Shown here one piece after another: positions 28,749-37,087 of a DNA stretch of 64,000 nucleotides. Origin of the DNA: an uncultured Halomonas sp. (GTDB lineage Bacteria; Pseudomonadota; Gammaproteobacteria; Pseudomonadales; Halomonadaceae). The notes beneath the pieces were generated by a model. The model saw nothing but the letters and a program-made list of their open reading frames with translations. It searched no databases and was not told the DNA's origin. Position numbers and translations under genes: made by a program. The stretch lies in the NCBI RefSeq assembly GCF_946887195.1, contig NZ_CAMPKE010000002.1:233199-297198 (forward strand), in the 5' to 3' direction. Positions within the stretch are counted from its first letter, which is position 1, and every line of letters begins with the position of its first letter.

Positions 28749-29743
28749 CACATTGCCGCCGGTTGCTGCCGCGGGTCGGACGATGCCGGGCCGCCCGGAT
28801 GGCGTTCGATGTCGCTCAAGAAATCGTCCAGCTCGGCAAACAGCGCTTCGCGGATGACTTCCGCCTCGTTGACCAGATGATGGCGTGCCTCGGAATGACG
28901 ATGGATGCGTGCCTGGGGAAACTTGCGCGCCAGTACTTCCAGGTTCCATTGCCAGTCCACGGTCAGATCCTGCTCGCCCTGCAGAATCAACACCGGCAGA
29001 TCGTTGGCCGGCAGGGCGAGTAGGTGCGCCATCCAGCGGCGCATGGCGCCGACCCAGGTCAGCGTCAGCCGATCGGGTTGCAGCGGGTCGTCTTCGCGCA
29101 GGAAGGTGGCGAAATCGGTATCGGTGGAATTGGCCCGGTAGCGGCGGGGAATCGAGCGAATGAAGGGGCTCGCCAGGCGATGCAGCCAACTCGATTGTGG
29201 CCAGCCCCACGGTCTCACCAGCGGTGCCAACAATACCAATGCCTGCCAGGGCGCCGCCGTGCCGCGCCCGAGGGCATCGGTGGCGAGAATCGCCGCCCCG
29301 GTACTCTGGCCGATGCCGATCCAGGGCCGGGGTGCCAGGTTCCGCTCGCACAGGTGGCGCTGCAATGCCTGCAAGCAGGCGCCGTACTCCTCGAAATCGT
29401 CGATGGTCGCACGTGGCCCGCTGGATAGCCCATGGCCGGGCAGATCCCAGAGCACCACGCGCCAGCCCTGCGCCAGCAGCCTTTCGAGCAGGTGCCGATA
29501 AAGCCCCAGATGGTCGAAATAGCCATGCACCACGAAGACCGTGCCGCGCGGCTGCTCGGGTGTCCACACCTGGGTCCAGAGGCGAAAGCTGTCGGCCTCG
29601 ATGAAGCCCACGTACAGCTTGACGTTACCGTCGAGCAACGATGCCAGCCGGTAATGCTTCAGATAATCGGTGAGTGCCGGTCCATGTGGCTCGCTGGCCA
29701 GGGCCAGGGGCCCCATTGCCTGCAATGGTGCGAAGTCGGTCAT
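28748..29743 (-). CDS. alpha/beta hydrolase (serine aminopeptidase S33 / Hydrolase_4 type)
   Basis: Soluble hydrolase of 331 residues resembling lysophospholipase PldB/monoglyceride-lipase-type enzymes. The oxyanion-hole motif is VVHGYFDHLGLY, the nucleophile Ser147 lies in IGIGQSTGAA, the acid Asp is in ILQGEQDLTVDW and the catalytic His in SEARHHLVNE. WDLPGHGLSSGPRATIDDFEEY is the conserved strand-loop of this group. The ATG at 29743 has GGGAG with 6-base spacing; the eight residues possible upstream lack a ribosome site. It is the first gene of the operon with the lipoprotein and aminotransferase. Substrate unknown. Confidence 0.85.
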   Translation of the reverse strand: MTDFAPLQAMGPLALASEPHGPALTDYLKHYRLASLLDGNVKLYVGFIEADSFRLWTQVWTPEQPRGTVFVVHGYFDHLGLYRHLLERLLAQGWRVVLWDLPGHGLSSGPRATIDDFEEYGACLQALQRHLCERNLAPRPWIGIGQSTGAAILATDALGRGTAAPWQALVLLAPLVRPWGWPQSSWLHRLASPFIRSIPRRYRANSTDTDFATFLREDDPLQPDRLTLTWVGAMRRWMAHLLALPANDLPVLILQGEQDLTVDWQWNLEVLARKFPQARIHRHSEARHHLVNEAEVIREALFAELDDFLSDIERHPGGPASSDPRQQPAAM

Positions 29744-29870
29744 CGCGTTCTCCCTATCCGCCCCCATGCTAGCCCGGATTGCCGTTGAGCACGACCACTC
29801 GTATCGATCCAGCGCGCCCTGTTAGTCATTGGTCGAGCAGCATCCACTATCGGCGCCACCTTTGGTATTA

Positions 29871-29889
29871 TATGGAAGACGTTTCCATA
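29871..29889. promoter_or_regulatory. operator-like dyad over the glcB promoter
   Basis: TATGGAA (29871-29877) mirrors TTCCATA (29883-29889) across 5 bases. A -10-like TATTAT (29866-29871) directly precedes it, so a bound protein would sit on the transcription start. This suggests repression of glcB. The regulator is not identifiable here. Confidence 0.45.
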
Positions 29890-29963
29890 AAAGCTTCAAT
29901 CATAACGAATCACCTATCGGCGAAAGAGTTGCCGATAACAGCGCACACCAGGAGGTCTTTTCC

Positions 29964-32156
29964 ATGTCCGAGCGTATTTCCCGCCACCGCCTCCAGGTGG
30001 CCCCCGAACTCGACCGTTTCCTCAACGACGAGGCCCTGCCCGGCAGCGGCGTCGAGCCCGAGGCCTTCTGGGCCGGCGTCGATGCCCTGATCTTTGATCT
30101 GGCGCCGGTGAACCGTGAACTGCTCGCCGAGCGCGCGCGCCTGCAGGGCGAGCTCGACGCCTGGCACCAGGCCCACCCCGGCCCGATCGCCGACATGCCC
30201 GCCTACCGCGCCTTCCTGAGTGAGATCGGCTACCTGGCCGAGACACCGACCGACGTCCAGGCGAGCACCCAGAACGTCGACGCCGAGATCGCCGTGCAGG
30301 CCGGCCCGCAGCTGGTGGTGCCGGTGAGCAACGCGCGCTACGCGCTCAACGCCGCCAACGCGCGCTGGGGCAGCCTGTATGACGCGCTCTACGGCAGCGA
30401 TGCGATCTCAGAAGCCGACGGCGCCGAGAAGGGCCGCGCGTACAACCCCCGGCGCGGCGAGAAGGTCATCGCCTACGCGCGTGGCGTGCTGGATACCGCC
30501 GCGCCGCTGGCCAGTGGCTCGCATTCTGAGGCGGTCAACTACACGCTGCACGACGGCCAGCTGGTGGTGACCCTCGGTGATGGCAACGGTCAGGGCCAGA
30601 CGACGCGCCTGGCCGATCCCGCCCAGCTGGTCGGCTACCGCGGCGATGCCGGCACCCCCGAGGCGATTCTGCTGGTCAACCACGGCCTGCACCTCGAGCT
30701 GCAGTTCGACGCCGCGCACCCGATCGGCAAGACCGACCCGGCCGGCGTCAAGGACCTGCTCCTCGAAGCCGCGGTGACCACCATCATGGACTGCGAGGAT
30801 TCGGTCGCCGCGGTCGATGCCGCCGACAAGGTCGGCGTCTATCGCAACTGGCTGGGGCTGATGAAAGGCGATCTCGAGGAGCGCCTGGAGAAGCACGGCA
30901 AGACGCTGCTGCGCCGCCTCAATCCGGATCGCACCTACACCACCCCCGACGGCGGCACGCTGACCCTGCCCGGGCGCTCGCTGATGTTCGTGCGCAACGT
31001 CGGCCACCTGATGAGCACCCCGGCGATCCTCGACGGCGAGGGCAACGAGATCCCCGAGGGCATCCTCGACGGCATCGTCACCAGCCTGCTGGCCATCCAC
31101 GATCTCAGGAAGGGCAACGACGGCGCCTTGCGCAACAGCCGTACCGGCTCGGTGTACATCGTCAAGCCCAAGATGCACGGCCCCAAGGAAGTGGCCTTCG
31201 CCAATACCCTGTTCGGACGCATCGAGGACGTGCTCGGCCTGCCCCGCGACACCCTCAAGATGGGCATCATGGACGAGGAGCGGCGCACCACCGTCAACCT
31301 CGCGGCGTGCATTCAGGCAGCCGCCTCGCGGGTGGCGTTCATCAACACCGGCTTCCTCGATCGCACCGGCGACGAGATGCACACGGCCATGAACGCCGGA
31401 CCGATGCTGCGCAAGGGCGACATGAAGGGAGCGGCGTGGATCCAGGCCTACGAGCGCAACAACGTCCAGGCCGGGCTGGCCGGCGGCCTGCGCGGCCGCG
31501 CCCAGATCGGCAAGGGCATGTGGGCGATGCCCGACCGGATGGCGGCGATGCTCGAGCAGAAGATCGGCCATCCGCAGGCCGGCGCCAACACCGCCTGGGT
31601 GCCCTCGCCCACCGCCGCGGTGCTGCACGCGCTGCACTATCACCAGGTCGATGTCGCCGCCGTGCAGCGCGAGCTGGAGACCCAACCCCGGGCCGACCTG
31701 CTCGACGACCTGCTGACGGTGCCGGTGGACGAGCGCGCTGACTGGTCGGAACAAGACATCCAGCAGGAGCTCGACAACAACTGCCAGGGCATCCTCGGCT
31801 ACGTGGTGCGCTGGGTCGAGCACGGCGTGGGCTGCTCCAAGGTCCCCGACATCCATGATGTCGGGCTGATGGAAGACCGCGCCACGCTGCGCATCTCCAG
31901 CCAGCACATCGCCAACTGGCTGCACCACGGCATCGTCACGGAAGCGCAGGTCAGGGAGACGCTCGAGCGCATGGCCGGGGTGGTCGATCAGCAGAACGCA
32001 CACGACCCCAGCTACGTGCCGATGACCGCGCACCTCGAAGACTCCACGGCCTTCCAGGCCGCGGCGGATCTGATCTTCCAGGGCCGCGAGCAGCCCTCGG
32101 GCTATACCGAGCCGTTGCTGCATCACTGGCGCGCGGTGCACAAGGCGAAGCGGTAA
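29964..32156 (+). CDS. glcB: malate synthase G
   Basis: Cytosolic magnesium enzyme condensing glyoxylate with acetyl-CoA to malate, in the glyoxylate/glycolate pathway. At 730 residues it is close to E. coli GlcB (723) and much longer than malate synthase A. Features in order are [69 protein letters not shown], and the TIM-barrel stretch [28 protein letters not shown] and the C-terminal [20 protein letters not shown] (catalytic Asp region) follow. The ATG at 29964 has AGGAGG 8 bases upstream; a longer frame from 29829 is rejected. Third-codon G+C is noticeably high, consistent with strong expression. Monocistronic with its own terminator. Confidence 0.97.
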   Translation: MSERISRHRLQVAPELDRFLNDEALPGSGVEPEAFWAGVDALIFDLAPVNRELLAERARLQGELDAWHQAHPGPIADMPAYRAFLSEIGYLAETPTDVQASTQNVDAEIAVQAGPQLVVPVSNARYALNAANARWGSLYDALYGSDAISEADGAEKGRAYNPRRGEKVIAYARGVLDTAAPLASGSHSEAVNYTLHDGQLVVTLGDGNGQGQTTRLADPAQLVGYRGDAGTPEAILLVNHGLHLELQFDAAHPIGKTDPAGVKDLLLEAAVTTIMDCEDSVAAVDAADKVGVYRNWLGLMKGDLEERLEKHGKTLLRRLNPDRTYTTPDGGTLTLPGRSLMFVRNVGHLMSTPAILDGEGNEIPEGILDGIVTSLLAIHDLRKGNDGALRNSRTGSVYIVKPKMHGPKEVAFANTLFGRIEDVLGLPRDTLKMGIMDEERRTTVNLAACIQAAASRVAFINTGFLDRTGDEMHTAMNAGPMLRKGDMKGAAWIQAYERNNVQAGLAGGLRGRAQIGKGMWAMPDRMAAMLEQKIGHPQAGANTAWVPSPTAAVLHALHYHQVDVAAVQRELETQPRADLLDDLLTVPVDERADWSEQDIQQELDNNCQGILGYVVRWVEHGVGCSKVPDIHDVGLMEDRATLRISSQHIANWLHHGIVTEAQVRETLERMAGVVDQQNAHDPSYVPMTAHLEDSTAFQAAADLIFQGREQPSGYTEPLLHHWRAVHKAKR

Positions 32157-32185
32157 GCGATAAGCCGTAAGCTATGAGCTAACCC

Positions 32186-32217
32186 CACCCCTGCCGTGCA
32201 AGCGGCGGGGGTGTTTT
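32186..32217 (+). terminator. intrinsic terminator of glcB
   Basis: An 11-bp stem (32186-32196 with 32203-32213, one T-G pair) around TGCAAG, followed by TTTT (32214-32217). It begins 30 bases after the glcB stop. Confidence 0.85.
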
Positions 32218-32316
32218 CGTTAGGAGTGTTTCAAGGTGCCACCATGGGATGGCTGTGCGGTGTCGATGGGTTACGCTATCTTGTCACTTTGTGTCTGCCA
32301 CCGCAGGAGATCGCTC

Positions 32317-32733
32317 ATGACCGTGATGACCGCCGCCGCCATCGAGGACTTTCTCGATGAGGTGTTTCCTCATCGCCAGGGCACCATCGAAGGCGTCGAC
32401 GAGATGCGCGCCACCATGAGCCTGGCCATCGAGGACGAACATCTGCGTCCGGGCGCCTGCGTATCGGGGCCGAGCATGATGGGGTTGGCCGATGTCTGCC
32501 TGTACGTGGCGATACTCGCCCAGATCGGGCCCGAGCCGATGGCGGTGACCACCGATTTGACCTGCCACTTTCTGCGCCGTGCGCGAGGCGATCGCGATCT
32601 GATCGCCAACGCTCGCGTGGTCAAGCTGGGGCGCCAGCTGGCGGTCGGCGAGGTCGAGCTGTTCTCGGCCGGTAGTGACGACCCGGTGGCGATCGTCACC
32701 GCGACGTATGTCTTGCCGAATCGAGACGATTAG
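32317..32733 (+). CDS. PaaI-like hotdog-fold thioesterase
   Basis: A 138-residue single hotdog-domain protein, usually a tetrameric acyl-CoA thioesterase in the cytoplasm. The central helix motif is VSGPSMMGLADVCLYVAILAQIG, and MAVTTDLTCHFLRRARGDRDLIANARVVKLGRQLAVGEVELFS covers the beta-sheet with the CoA-contact region. The active-site Asp or Glu position of the family falls on the Asp in MGLADVCLY. The substrate cannot be told. The ATG at 32317 has AGGAG 7 bases upstream. It converges with the DUF423 gene, sharing 4 bases (stop codons overlap). Confidence 0.83.
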   Translation: MTVMTAAAIEDFLDEVFPHRQGTIEGVDEMRATMSLAIEDEHLRPGACVSGPSMMGLADVCLYVAILAQIGPEPMAVTTDLTCHFLRRARGDRDLIANARVVKLGRQLAVGEVELFSAGSDDPVAIVTATYVLPNRDD

Positions 32734-33113
32734 GTATTTGCCCGTGCGCGCCAGGCGCTAATCGCCAATGTTAGCCAGCCAGCCATCAACAACAGGCCGC
32801 CGAATGGTGTAATCATGCCCAGCCCACGGATGCCGCTCAGCGTCAGCAAATAGAGCGAGCCCGAGAACAGCACGATGCCCCCGCCCCACAGCCAGAGTGA
32901 CAGGCTTTGACCCTTGATCGGCATGGCTTGCCGCCAGATCAATACCATCAGCATGGCCAGGGTGTGCCAGGCCTGATAGCGCACGCCGGTTTCAAACGCA
33001 TCGAGCAGCCGTTCGGGTACTCGACCCTCCAGACCGTGTGCACCGAAGGCACCGGCCAGAACCGTGACGAAACCGCTCAGGGCGACGACGACCCAGGCGA
33101 GGCGCTGCGACAT
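32730..33113 (-). CDS. DUF423 family membrane protein (YgdD-like)
   Basis: A 127-residue inner-membrane protein with four predicted helices. It begins MSQRLAWVVVALSGFVTVLAGAFGAHGL, in which GAFGAHGL is the hallmark of DUF423. Next come RYQAWHTLAML (also highly conserved) and a C-terminal FSGSLYLLTLSG plus ITPFGGLLLMAGW pattern that fits the family throughout. The function is unknown; E. coli YgdD is the nearest named relative. The start at 33113 is set by the family N terminus; the open frame extends a further 126 codons upstream without family similarity. Confidence 0.9.
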   Translation of the reverse strand: MSQRLAWVVVALSGFVTVLAGAFGAHGLEGRVPERLLDAFETGVRYQAWHTLAMLMVLIWRQAMPIKGQSLSLWLWGGGIVLFSGSLYLLTLSGIRGLGMITPFGGLLLMAGWLTLAISAWRARANT

Positions 33114-33308
33114 ATGACGTTTCTCCCGGTGGCCTACGCTAATCGGTAACTGGAATGAAAGGCGCGCTCGCTGATTTTCGCCAATACACGCGACATCGCT
33201 ATCATGCCGGTGGACGCCAATGCATGGCCAGCGAAGGATGCCTGAGCGGGCGTTTGGCGTTAAACTATTGGCCCACCATATTTCTATGAACGATGCTTGG
33301 AGGCCGCT

Positions 33309-33509
33309 ATGCAGATTCAGCTCAATGGCGATGCGCGTGCCTTCGAAAACGAGCCGACGATCAATGAGTTGATCGCCTCCCTCGGCCTGGCCGGGCGGCG
33401 TATCGCGGTCGAGGTCAACGAGGAGATCGTGCCGCGCAGCCAGCATGACGCTACCCGCCTGGCGGATGGCGATCGCGTTGAGATCGTACACGCCATCGGC
33501 GGCGGGTAG
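33309..33509 (+). CDS. thiS: sulfur carrier protein ThiS
   Basis: Ubiquitin-fold sulfur carrier of 66 residues for the thiazole half of thiamine. The start MQIQLNGDARAFENEPTINELIASL is typical, and the C terminus is the required Gly-Gly (AIGGG, one Gly longer than the canonical tail but ending GG), which is adenylated and thiocarboxylated by ThiF. The ATG at 33309 has GGAGG 5 bases upstream. It lies 30 bases before thiG in the same operon. No TPP riboswitch consensus is visible in the 195-bp upstream gap. Confidence 0.95.
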   Translation: MQIQLNGDARAFENEPTINELIASLGLAGRRIAVEVNEEIVPRSQHDATRLADGDRVEIVHAIGGG

Positions 33510-33539
33510 CCCGCCGCGTCACTCCCTTCTGGAGATGCT

Positions 33540-34337
33540 ATGACAGAACTTCGCACGGATCAGCCGTGGCGCGTTGCCAGCCGCGAATTCACCTCACGCC
33601 TGCTGGTCGGCACCGGCAAGTACAGGGATTTCGACGAAACCGCCGCGGCGATTGCCGCCAGCGGCGCCGAAATCGTCACCTTCGCGGTGCGTCGCACCAA
33701 TCTCGGTCAGAATGCCGGCGAGCCCAACCTGCTCGACGCCGTCTCGCCCGAGCGCTATACGCTGCTGCCCAATACCGCCGGCTGTTATACCGCCAGGGAT
33801 GCGGTGCGCACCTGCAAGCTGGCCCGCGAGCTGCTCGATGGCCACAGCCTGGTCAAGCTCGAGGTGCTGGGCGACGACAACACGCTGTATCCCAATGTGG
33901 TCGAAACGCTCAAGGCCGCCGAGGAGCTGGTACGCGATGGCTTCGATGTGATGGCCTACACCAGCGACGATCCGATCGTCGCCAAGGAGCTCGAGAAGCT
34001 CGGTTGCAGCGCGGTAATGCCGCTGGGTTCACTGATCGGCTCGGGGCACGGCCTGCTCAACCCGGCGAGCCTGGCAATCATTCTCGAAAACGCCGAGGTG
34101 CCGATTCTCGTCGATGCCGGCATCGGCACCGCCTCCGACGCCGCACTGGCCATGGAGATGGGCTGCACCGGCGTACTGATGAATTCGGCGATCGCTCACG
34201 CGCGCCAGCCGGTACTGATGGCCGGGGCGATGAAGAAAGCCATCGAGGCCGGGCGTGAGGCATTCCTGGCCGAGCGTATGCCACGCCGCCAGCGCGCCGA
34301 GGCATCGTCGCCATTCGCTGGGCGCATCAACGCCTGA
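33540..34337 (+). CDS. thiG: thiazole synthase ThiG
   Basis: Cytosolic TIM-barrel enzyme making thiazole phosphate from 1-deoxyxylulose 5-phosphate, dehydroglycine and ThiS-thiocarboxylate; 265 residues. The Schiff-base lysine lies in [16 protein letters not shown]. Other conserved parts are [24 protein letters not shown] ([12 protein letters not shown]), [27 protein letters not shown] and [32 protein letters not shown] and the phosphate-binding GxGTASDA loop confirm the family. The thiS-thiG-trmB order occurs in Pseudomonas and Halomonas. Confidence 0.97.
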   Translation: MTELRTDQPWRVASREFTSRLLVGTGKYRDFDETAAAIAASGAEIVTFAVRRTNLGQNAGEPNLLDAVSPERYTLLPNTAGCYTARDAVRTCKLARELLDGHSLVKLEVLGDDNTLYPNVVETLKAAEELVRDGFDVMAYTSDDPIVAKELEKLGCSAVMPLGSLIGSGHGLLNPASLAIILENAEVPILVDAGIGTASDAALAMEMGCTGVLMNSAIAHARQPVLMAGAMKKAIEAGREAFLAERMPRRQRAEASSPFAGRINA

Positions 34338-34369
34338 CCGGCGCCACCCGAGAGACCGAAGAGCGCTGC

Positions 34370-35092
34370 ATGAACGATGATCGCTTGATTATGGAAAGCG
34401 CCGCCGGGGCCGAGCGCCCCCAGCGCGGCGTAAAAAGCTATGTACTGCGTGCCGGGCGTATGACCGCCGCCCAGAATCGTGGTCTGGAGGAGGTCTGGCC
34501 ACGCCTCGGCTTGAGTGTGGATGATGGCCTGCAAGACCTCGATGCGCTGTTCGGTCGCCAGGCGCCACGCGTGGTGGAGATCGGCTTCGGCATGGGCGCC
34601 TCGCTGATCGAGCAGGCCGAGACCCACCCCGACACCGATTTCATCGGTATCGAGGTGCACGCGCCGGGTGTCGGCAAGCTGCTCGACGAAGCCGACAAAC
34701 GCGGCTTGTCCAATCTACGGGTCTATCGTGACGATGCGCTCGAGGTACTGTCGCGCTGCCTGCCCGAGGCCAGCCTGGACGGACTGCAATTGTTCTTTCC
34801 CGACCCCTGGCCGAAGAAGAAACACCACAAGCGGCGCATCGTCCAGCCGGCCTTCATCGAGCTGGTGCGCACGCGCTTGAAGCCCGGCGGCCGGTTCCAT
34901 ATGGCTACCGATTGGCAGGCTTACGCCGAGCATATGGCCGAGGTCATGGCCGAAGCCCCCGGCTATCGCAACACCGCGGGCGATGGCCCTTACGTGGCGC
35001 GCCCCGATTTCCGCCCCCAGACCAAGTTCGAGCAGCGCGGTGCGCGGCTGGGCCACGGCGTGTGGGATCTGATCTACGCGCGCAGCGATTGA
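34370..35092 (+). CDS. trmB: tRNA (guanine-N7)-methyltransferase TrmB
   Basis: SAM-dependent enzyme that forms m7G46 in tRNA; 240 residues. The N terminus has [23 protein letters not shown]. The Rossmann fold has the SAM motif [17 protein letters not shown] and [15 protein letters not shown]. The catalytic segment [20 protein letters not shown] has the hallmark DPWPKKxHxKRR. The C-terminal [14 protein letters not shown] is conserved too. It ends the thiS-thiG-trmB run, 32 bases after thiG. Confidence 0.97.
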   Translation: MNDDRLIMESAAGAERPQRGVKSYVLRAGRMTAAQNRGLEEVWPRLGLSVDDGLQDLDALFGRQAPRVVEIGFGMGASLIEQAETHPDTDFIGIEVHAPGVGKLLDEADKRGLSNLRVYRDDALEVLSRCLPEASLDGLQLFFPDPWPKKKHHKRRIVQPAFIELVRTRLKPGGRFHMATDWQAYAEHMAEVMAEAPGYRNTAGDGPYVARPDFRPQTKFEQRGARLGHGVWDLIYARSD

Positions 35093-35122
35093 GCGTAGCA
35101 CTCGGCGGACTATTCGGGTGGC

Positions 35123-35236
35123 AAAAGAAAGCCGCTCCAAAGGGAGCGGCCAAGACCGTGACTAGCTTGATGAGGAGATAACCATGGCAGAGAACCTGAC
35201 TTCTCTGCGATGGATGCGACACTTGGCGAGTGCCAC
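35123..35236 (-). ncRNA. predicted Fur-regulated small RNA, PrrF-like
   Basis: A transcript of about 114 nt on the minus strand. It has a promoter with a Fur-box-like sequence just upstream. A perfect 8-bp hairpin (GCAGAGAA at 35208-35201 with TTCTCTGC at 35194-35187) is followed by an unpaired CU-rich core around 35186-35151 (TTATCTCCTCATCAAGC). It ends with terminator stem GCCGCTCC/GGAGCGGC (35150-35131) and TTTCTTTT. The core TCTCCTCATCA is complementary to a ribosome binding site plus start codon. From memory it matches the conserved core of Pseudomonas PrrF, the iron-sparing RNA that silences mRNAs of iron-containing proteins. Size, architecture and promoter all fit. The ends are predicted, not measured. 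Confidence 0.75.
35131..35150 (-). terminator. intrinsic terminator of the sRNA
   Basis: GCCGCTCC-CTTT-GGAGCGGC read on the minus strand, followed by TTTCTTTT (35130-35123). On the plus strand the same stem lacks a T-tract, so it serves the minus strand. Confidence 0.85.
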
Positions 35237-35242
35237 GGCTTC

Positions 35243-35271
35243 AAGATAATCATTCTCATTTGCGCCGTCAA
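35243..35271 (-). promoter_or_regulatory. sigma-70 promoter with embedded Fur-box-like site for the sRNA
   Basis: Minus strand TTGACG (35271-35266), a 17-base spacer and TATCTT (35248-35243). The spacer and -10 hold AATGAGAATGATTATC (35260-35245), which resembles the Fur consensus GATAATGATAATCATTATC in its inverse-repeat pattern. Bound Fur would cover the -35 to -10 interval, so the RNA should be made only when iron is scarce. Confidence 0.78.
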
Positions 35272-35310
35272 GAGAAACGATAATCTTTTTTATTTACCTC
35301 GACATCATCC

Positions 35311-36225
35311 TCAGCTTGCCAGCGCCAGCCAGGCAGGTAGGGTCAACATCGCCAATAGCGTTTGACCGGTGATCAGCGCGGCCATCAGTTCGGCATCGCC
35401 GCCCAACTGGCGGGCGAGGATATACGCCGAGGTGGCGGTGGGCAGGGCGGCGAACAGCAACACCACATCGCGACTCACCGAATCGAGGCCGGTCAGCAGT
35501 GCCAGCGCCAATGCCAGTGCCGGCATCAGCAGCAGTTTGATCAGGTTGGCGGACCAGACGCCACGATCGAGGCGCGTCAAGGCGCGCGGGCGCAGTGCGA
35601 CGCCCACCGCGACCAACCCCAGTGGCAAGGCGGCGCGACCCAGCAGCTCGATGGCATGGCCGCTCCAGCCGGGTAGGCCGATGCCGGTCAGATTCAGTGC
35701 GATGCCGCCGAGGCAGGCCAGAATCAGCGGATTGCGAGCCAGTGCGGCGAGGCTTTTCGCAACGCTGGAGGGGCCGAGTGTACCGGCGAGGATGAAACTC
35801 ACCACGCATAGCACGTTGACCACCGGCACCATCAATGCCACCGCCACGGCGGCCACCGTGACGCCAGCGCTGCCGTGCAGCGAAGCGGCCCCGGCGACGC
35901 CGACATAGGTGTTGAAGCGCACGGCCCCCTGAAACACCGATGTGAAGGCCGCGGGGTCCATTCCCAGTCGCTTGCGCGAAAGCCACAACAGGCCCGCGAA
36001 GCCGAGCAGGCTGCCGAGCAGTGCCAGCGCGACGCGGCCCACCGGTACCTGCGACACGTCGGCGGTAGCCAGGGTCGCTACCAGCATGGCGGGAAACAGC
36101 AAGTAATAGATCAGCCGCTCGAGCTGCGGCCAGAAATCGCTGCCGGGCAGGCGCCGCCAGCCAAGCAGCGCACCGAGCAGAATCAGCAGGAATAGCGGGC
36201 CCAGGGCGCTCTGTACGCCAGTCAT
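35311..36225 (-). CDS. AEC-family (auxin efflux carrier-like) permease
   Basis: Inner-membrane protein of 304 residues with about ten hydrophobic segments of the AEC/membrane transport protein family. It starts MTGVQSALGPLFLLILLGALLGWRRL. Segments such as LIYYLLFPAMLVATLATADV (with the conserved Tyr-Tyr and Pro), GAVRFNTYVGVAGAASLHG and the C-terminal LLFAALPTATSAYILARQLGGDAELMAALITGQTLLAMLTLP are typical. Known relatives transport malonate, malate or auxin-like acids, but the substrate here is unknown. The ATG at 36225 has AGGAGA with 4-5 base spacing; a longer form from 36249 is less likely. Its 3' end is about 40 bases before the sRNA promoter. Confidence 0.87.
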   Translation of the reverse strand: MTGVQSALGPLFLLILLGALLGWRRLPGSDFWPQLERLIYYLLFPAMLVATLATADVSQVPVGRVALALLGSLLGFAGLLWLSRKRLGMDPAAFTSVFQGAVRFNTYVGVAGAASLHGSAGVTVAAVAVALMVPVVNVLCVVSFILAGTLGPSSVAKSLAALARNPLILACLGGIALNLTGIGLPGWSGHAIELLGRAALPLGLVAVGVALRPRALTRLDRGVWSANLIKLLLMPALALALALLTGLDSVSRDVVLLFAALPTATSAYILARQLGGDAELMAALITGQTLLAMLTLPAWLALAS

Positions 36226-36401
36226 CGTGTCTCCTCGGGCAGCGTTCATCGAAACGTGCCAGGCATGCCTGCGCCCTCGGCACGGAGTAAATTCGTATTA
36301 GCTGATAAGCTTAGCGCGATTCGACGCTCGATGGGGCGATACGATCACCGCCAGGCAATGCTACCTTGTTGGTTTCATTGCAAGGCTCAGCGGAGGATGT
36401 C

Positions 36402-37019
36402 ATGGGTAGGGTCACACGCAAGCGGCAATTCTGGATAGCGCTGGGAGCCGTCACGATCATCGTGGCATTGCTCATGCTGTGGTGGGCACAGAATCTGGGT
36501 AGCGGCAATGCCAGCACGCCTCAGGGCGGTCCGATTGCCCTGCCCGCGACATCCGCATCCGGCGAGTTCAGGCTGGGCGATCTCGATGACGACCAACTGG
36601 CGGTGGTGTTCTTCGGCTACACCCACTGCCCGGACGTTTGCCCGATGAGCCTGGCGGTGATGCGCCAGACGCTGGCCGCTCTCGATGAGGCGCAGCGCGA
36701 ACGGGTGGTGCCGGTGTTGATTTCGGTCGATCCCGAGCGCGACAGCCTGGCGCGGCTCGAGGAGTATGTCGGCTATTTCGGCCCACGCTTCGTCGGTGCG
36801 ACCGGCAGTCAGGCGCAGCTACAGGAGATCGGCGAGCGCTATGGAGCGGTCTGGCGCAAGGTGGAAACTCCCGACTCGGCGATGGGCTATACCGTCGATC
36901 ATACCTCATCGCTCTATATCGTCGATCGGGAAGGCGAGATCCTGCACCGGGTCCTGTACTCGCCGATACCTAACGCACTGACCGCGGCAGTGAAGCAGGC
37001 ACTCGATGAGGTAGGCTGA
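36402..37019 (+). CDS. SCO1/SenC family copper chaperone
   Basis: A 205-residue membrane-anchored thioredoxin-fold protein for CuA assembly of cytochrome oxidase. One N-terminal helix (FWIALGAVTIIVALLMLWWA) places the domain in the periplasm. The copper ligands are visible: CPDVCP in FFGYTHCPDVCPMSL and the His in YTVDHTSSLYIVD. The conserved Asp in ISVDPERDS is also present. The ATG at 36402 has GGAGG 5 bases upstream; the frame from 36366 is rejected. No cytochrome oxidase genes are adjacent, so a general redox role is also possible. Confidence 0.92.
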   Translation: MGRVTRKRQFWIALGAVTIIVALLMLWWAQNLGSGNASTPQGGPIALPATSASGEFRLGDLDDDQLAVVFFGYTHCPDVCPMSLAVMRQTLAALDEAQRERVVPVLISVDPERDSLARLEEYVGYFGPRFVGATGSQAQLQEIGERYGAVWRKVETPDSAMGYTVDHTSSLYIVDREGEILHRVLYSPIPNALTAAVKQALDEVG

Positions 37020-37087
37020 GCCGTCGCGACCTTCGACACTATTGACAATGCCACTAGCGCGACGGCACAAGCCGCTCTCATCGACGC

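Noticed and set aside
33114..33308. Possible TPP riboswitch upstream of thiS
   Set aside because: The conserved thi-box segments (CTGAGA and the ACC-TGAT-CTGG-like core) are absent.
35184..35249. A 21-codon plus-strand reading frame starting ATG GCA GAG with a perfect GAGGAG ribosome site
   Set aside because: It is the complement of the predicted sRNA core. An sRNA that masks ribosome sites has a core that looks like a ribosome site plus ATG on the opposite strand. The frame has no family or signal features.
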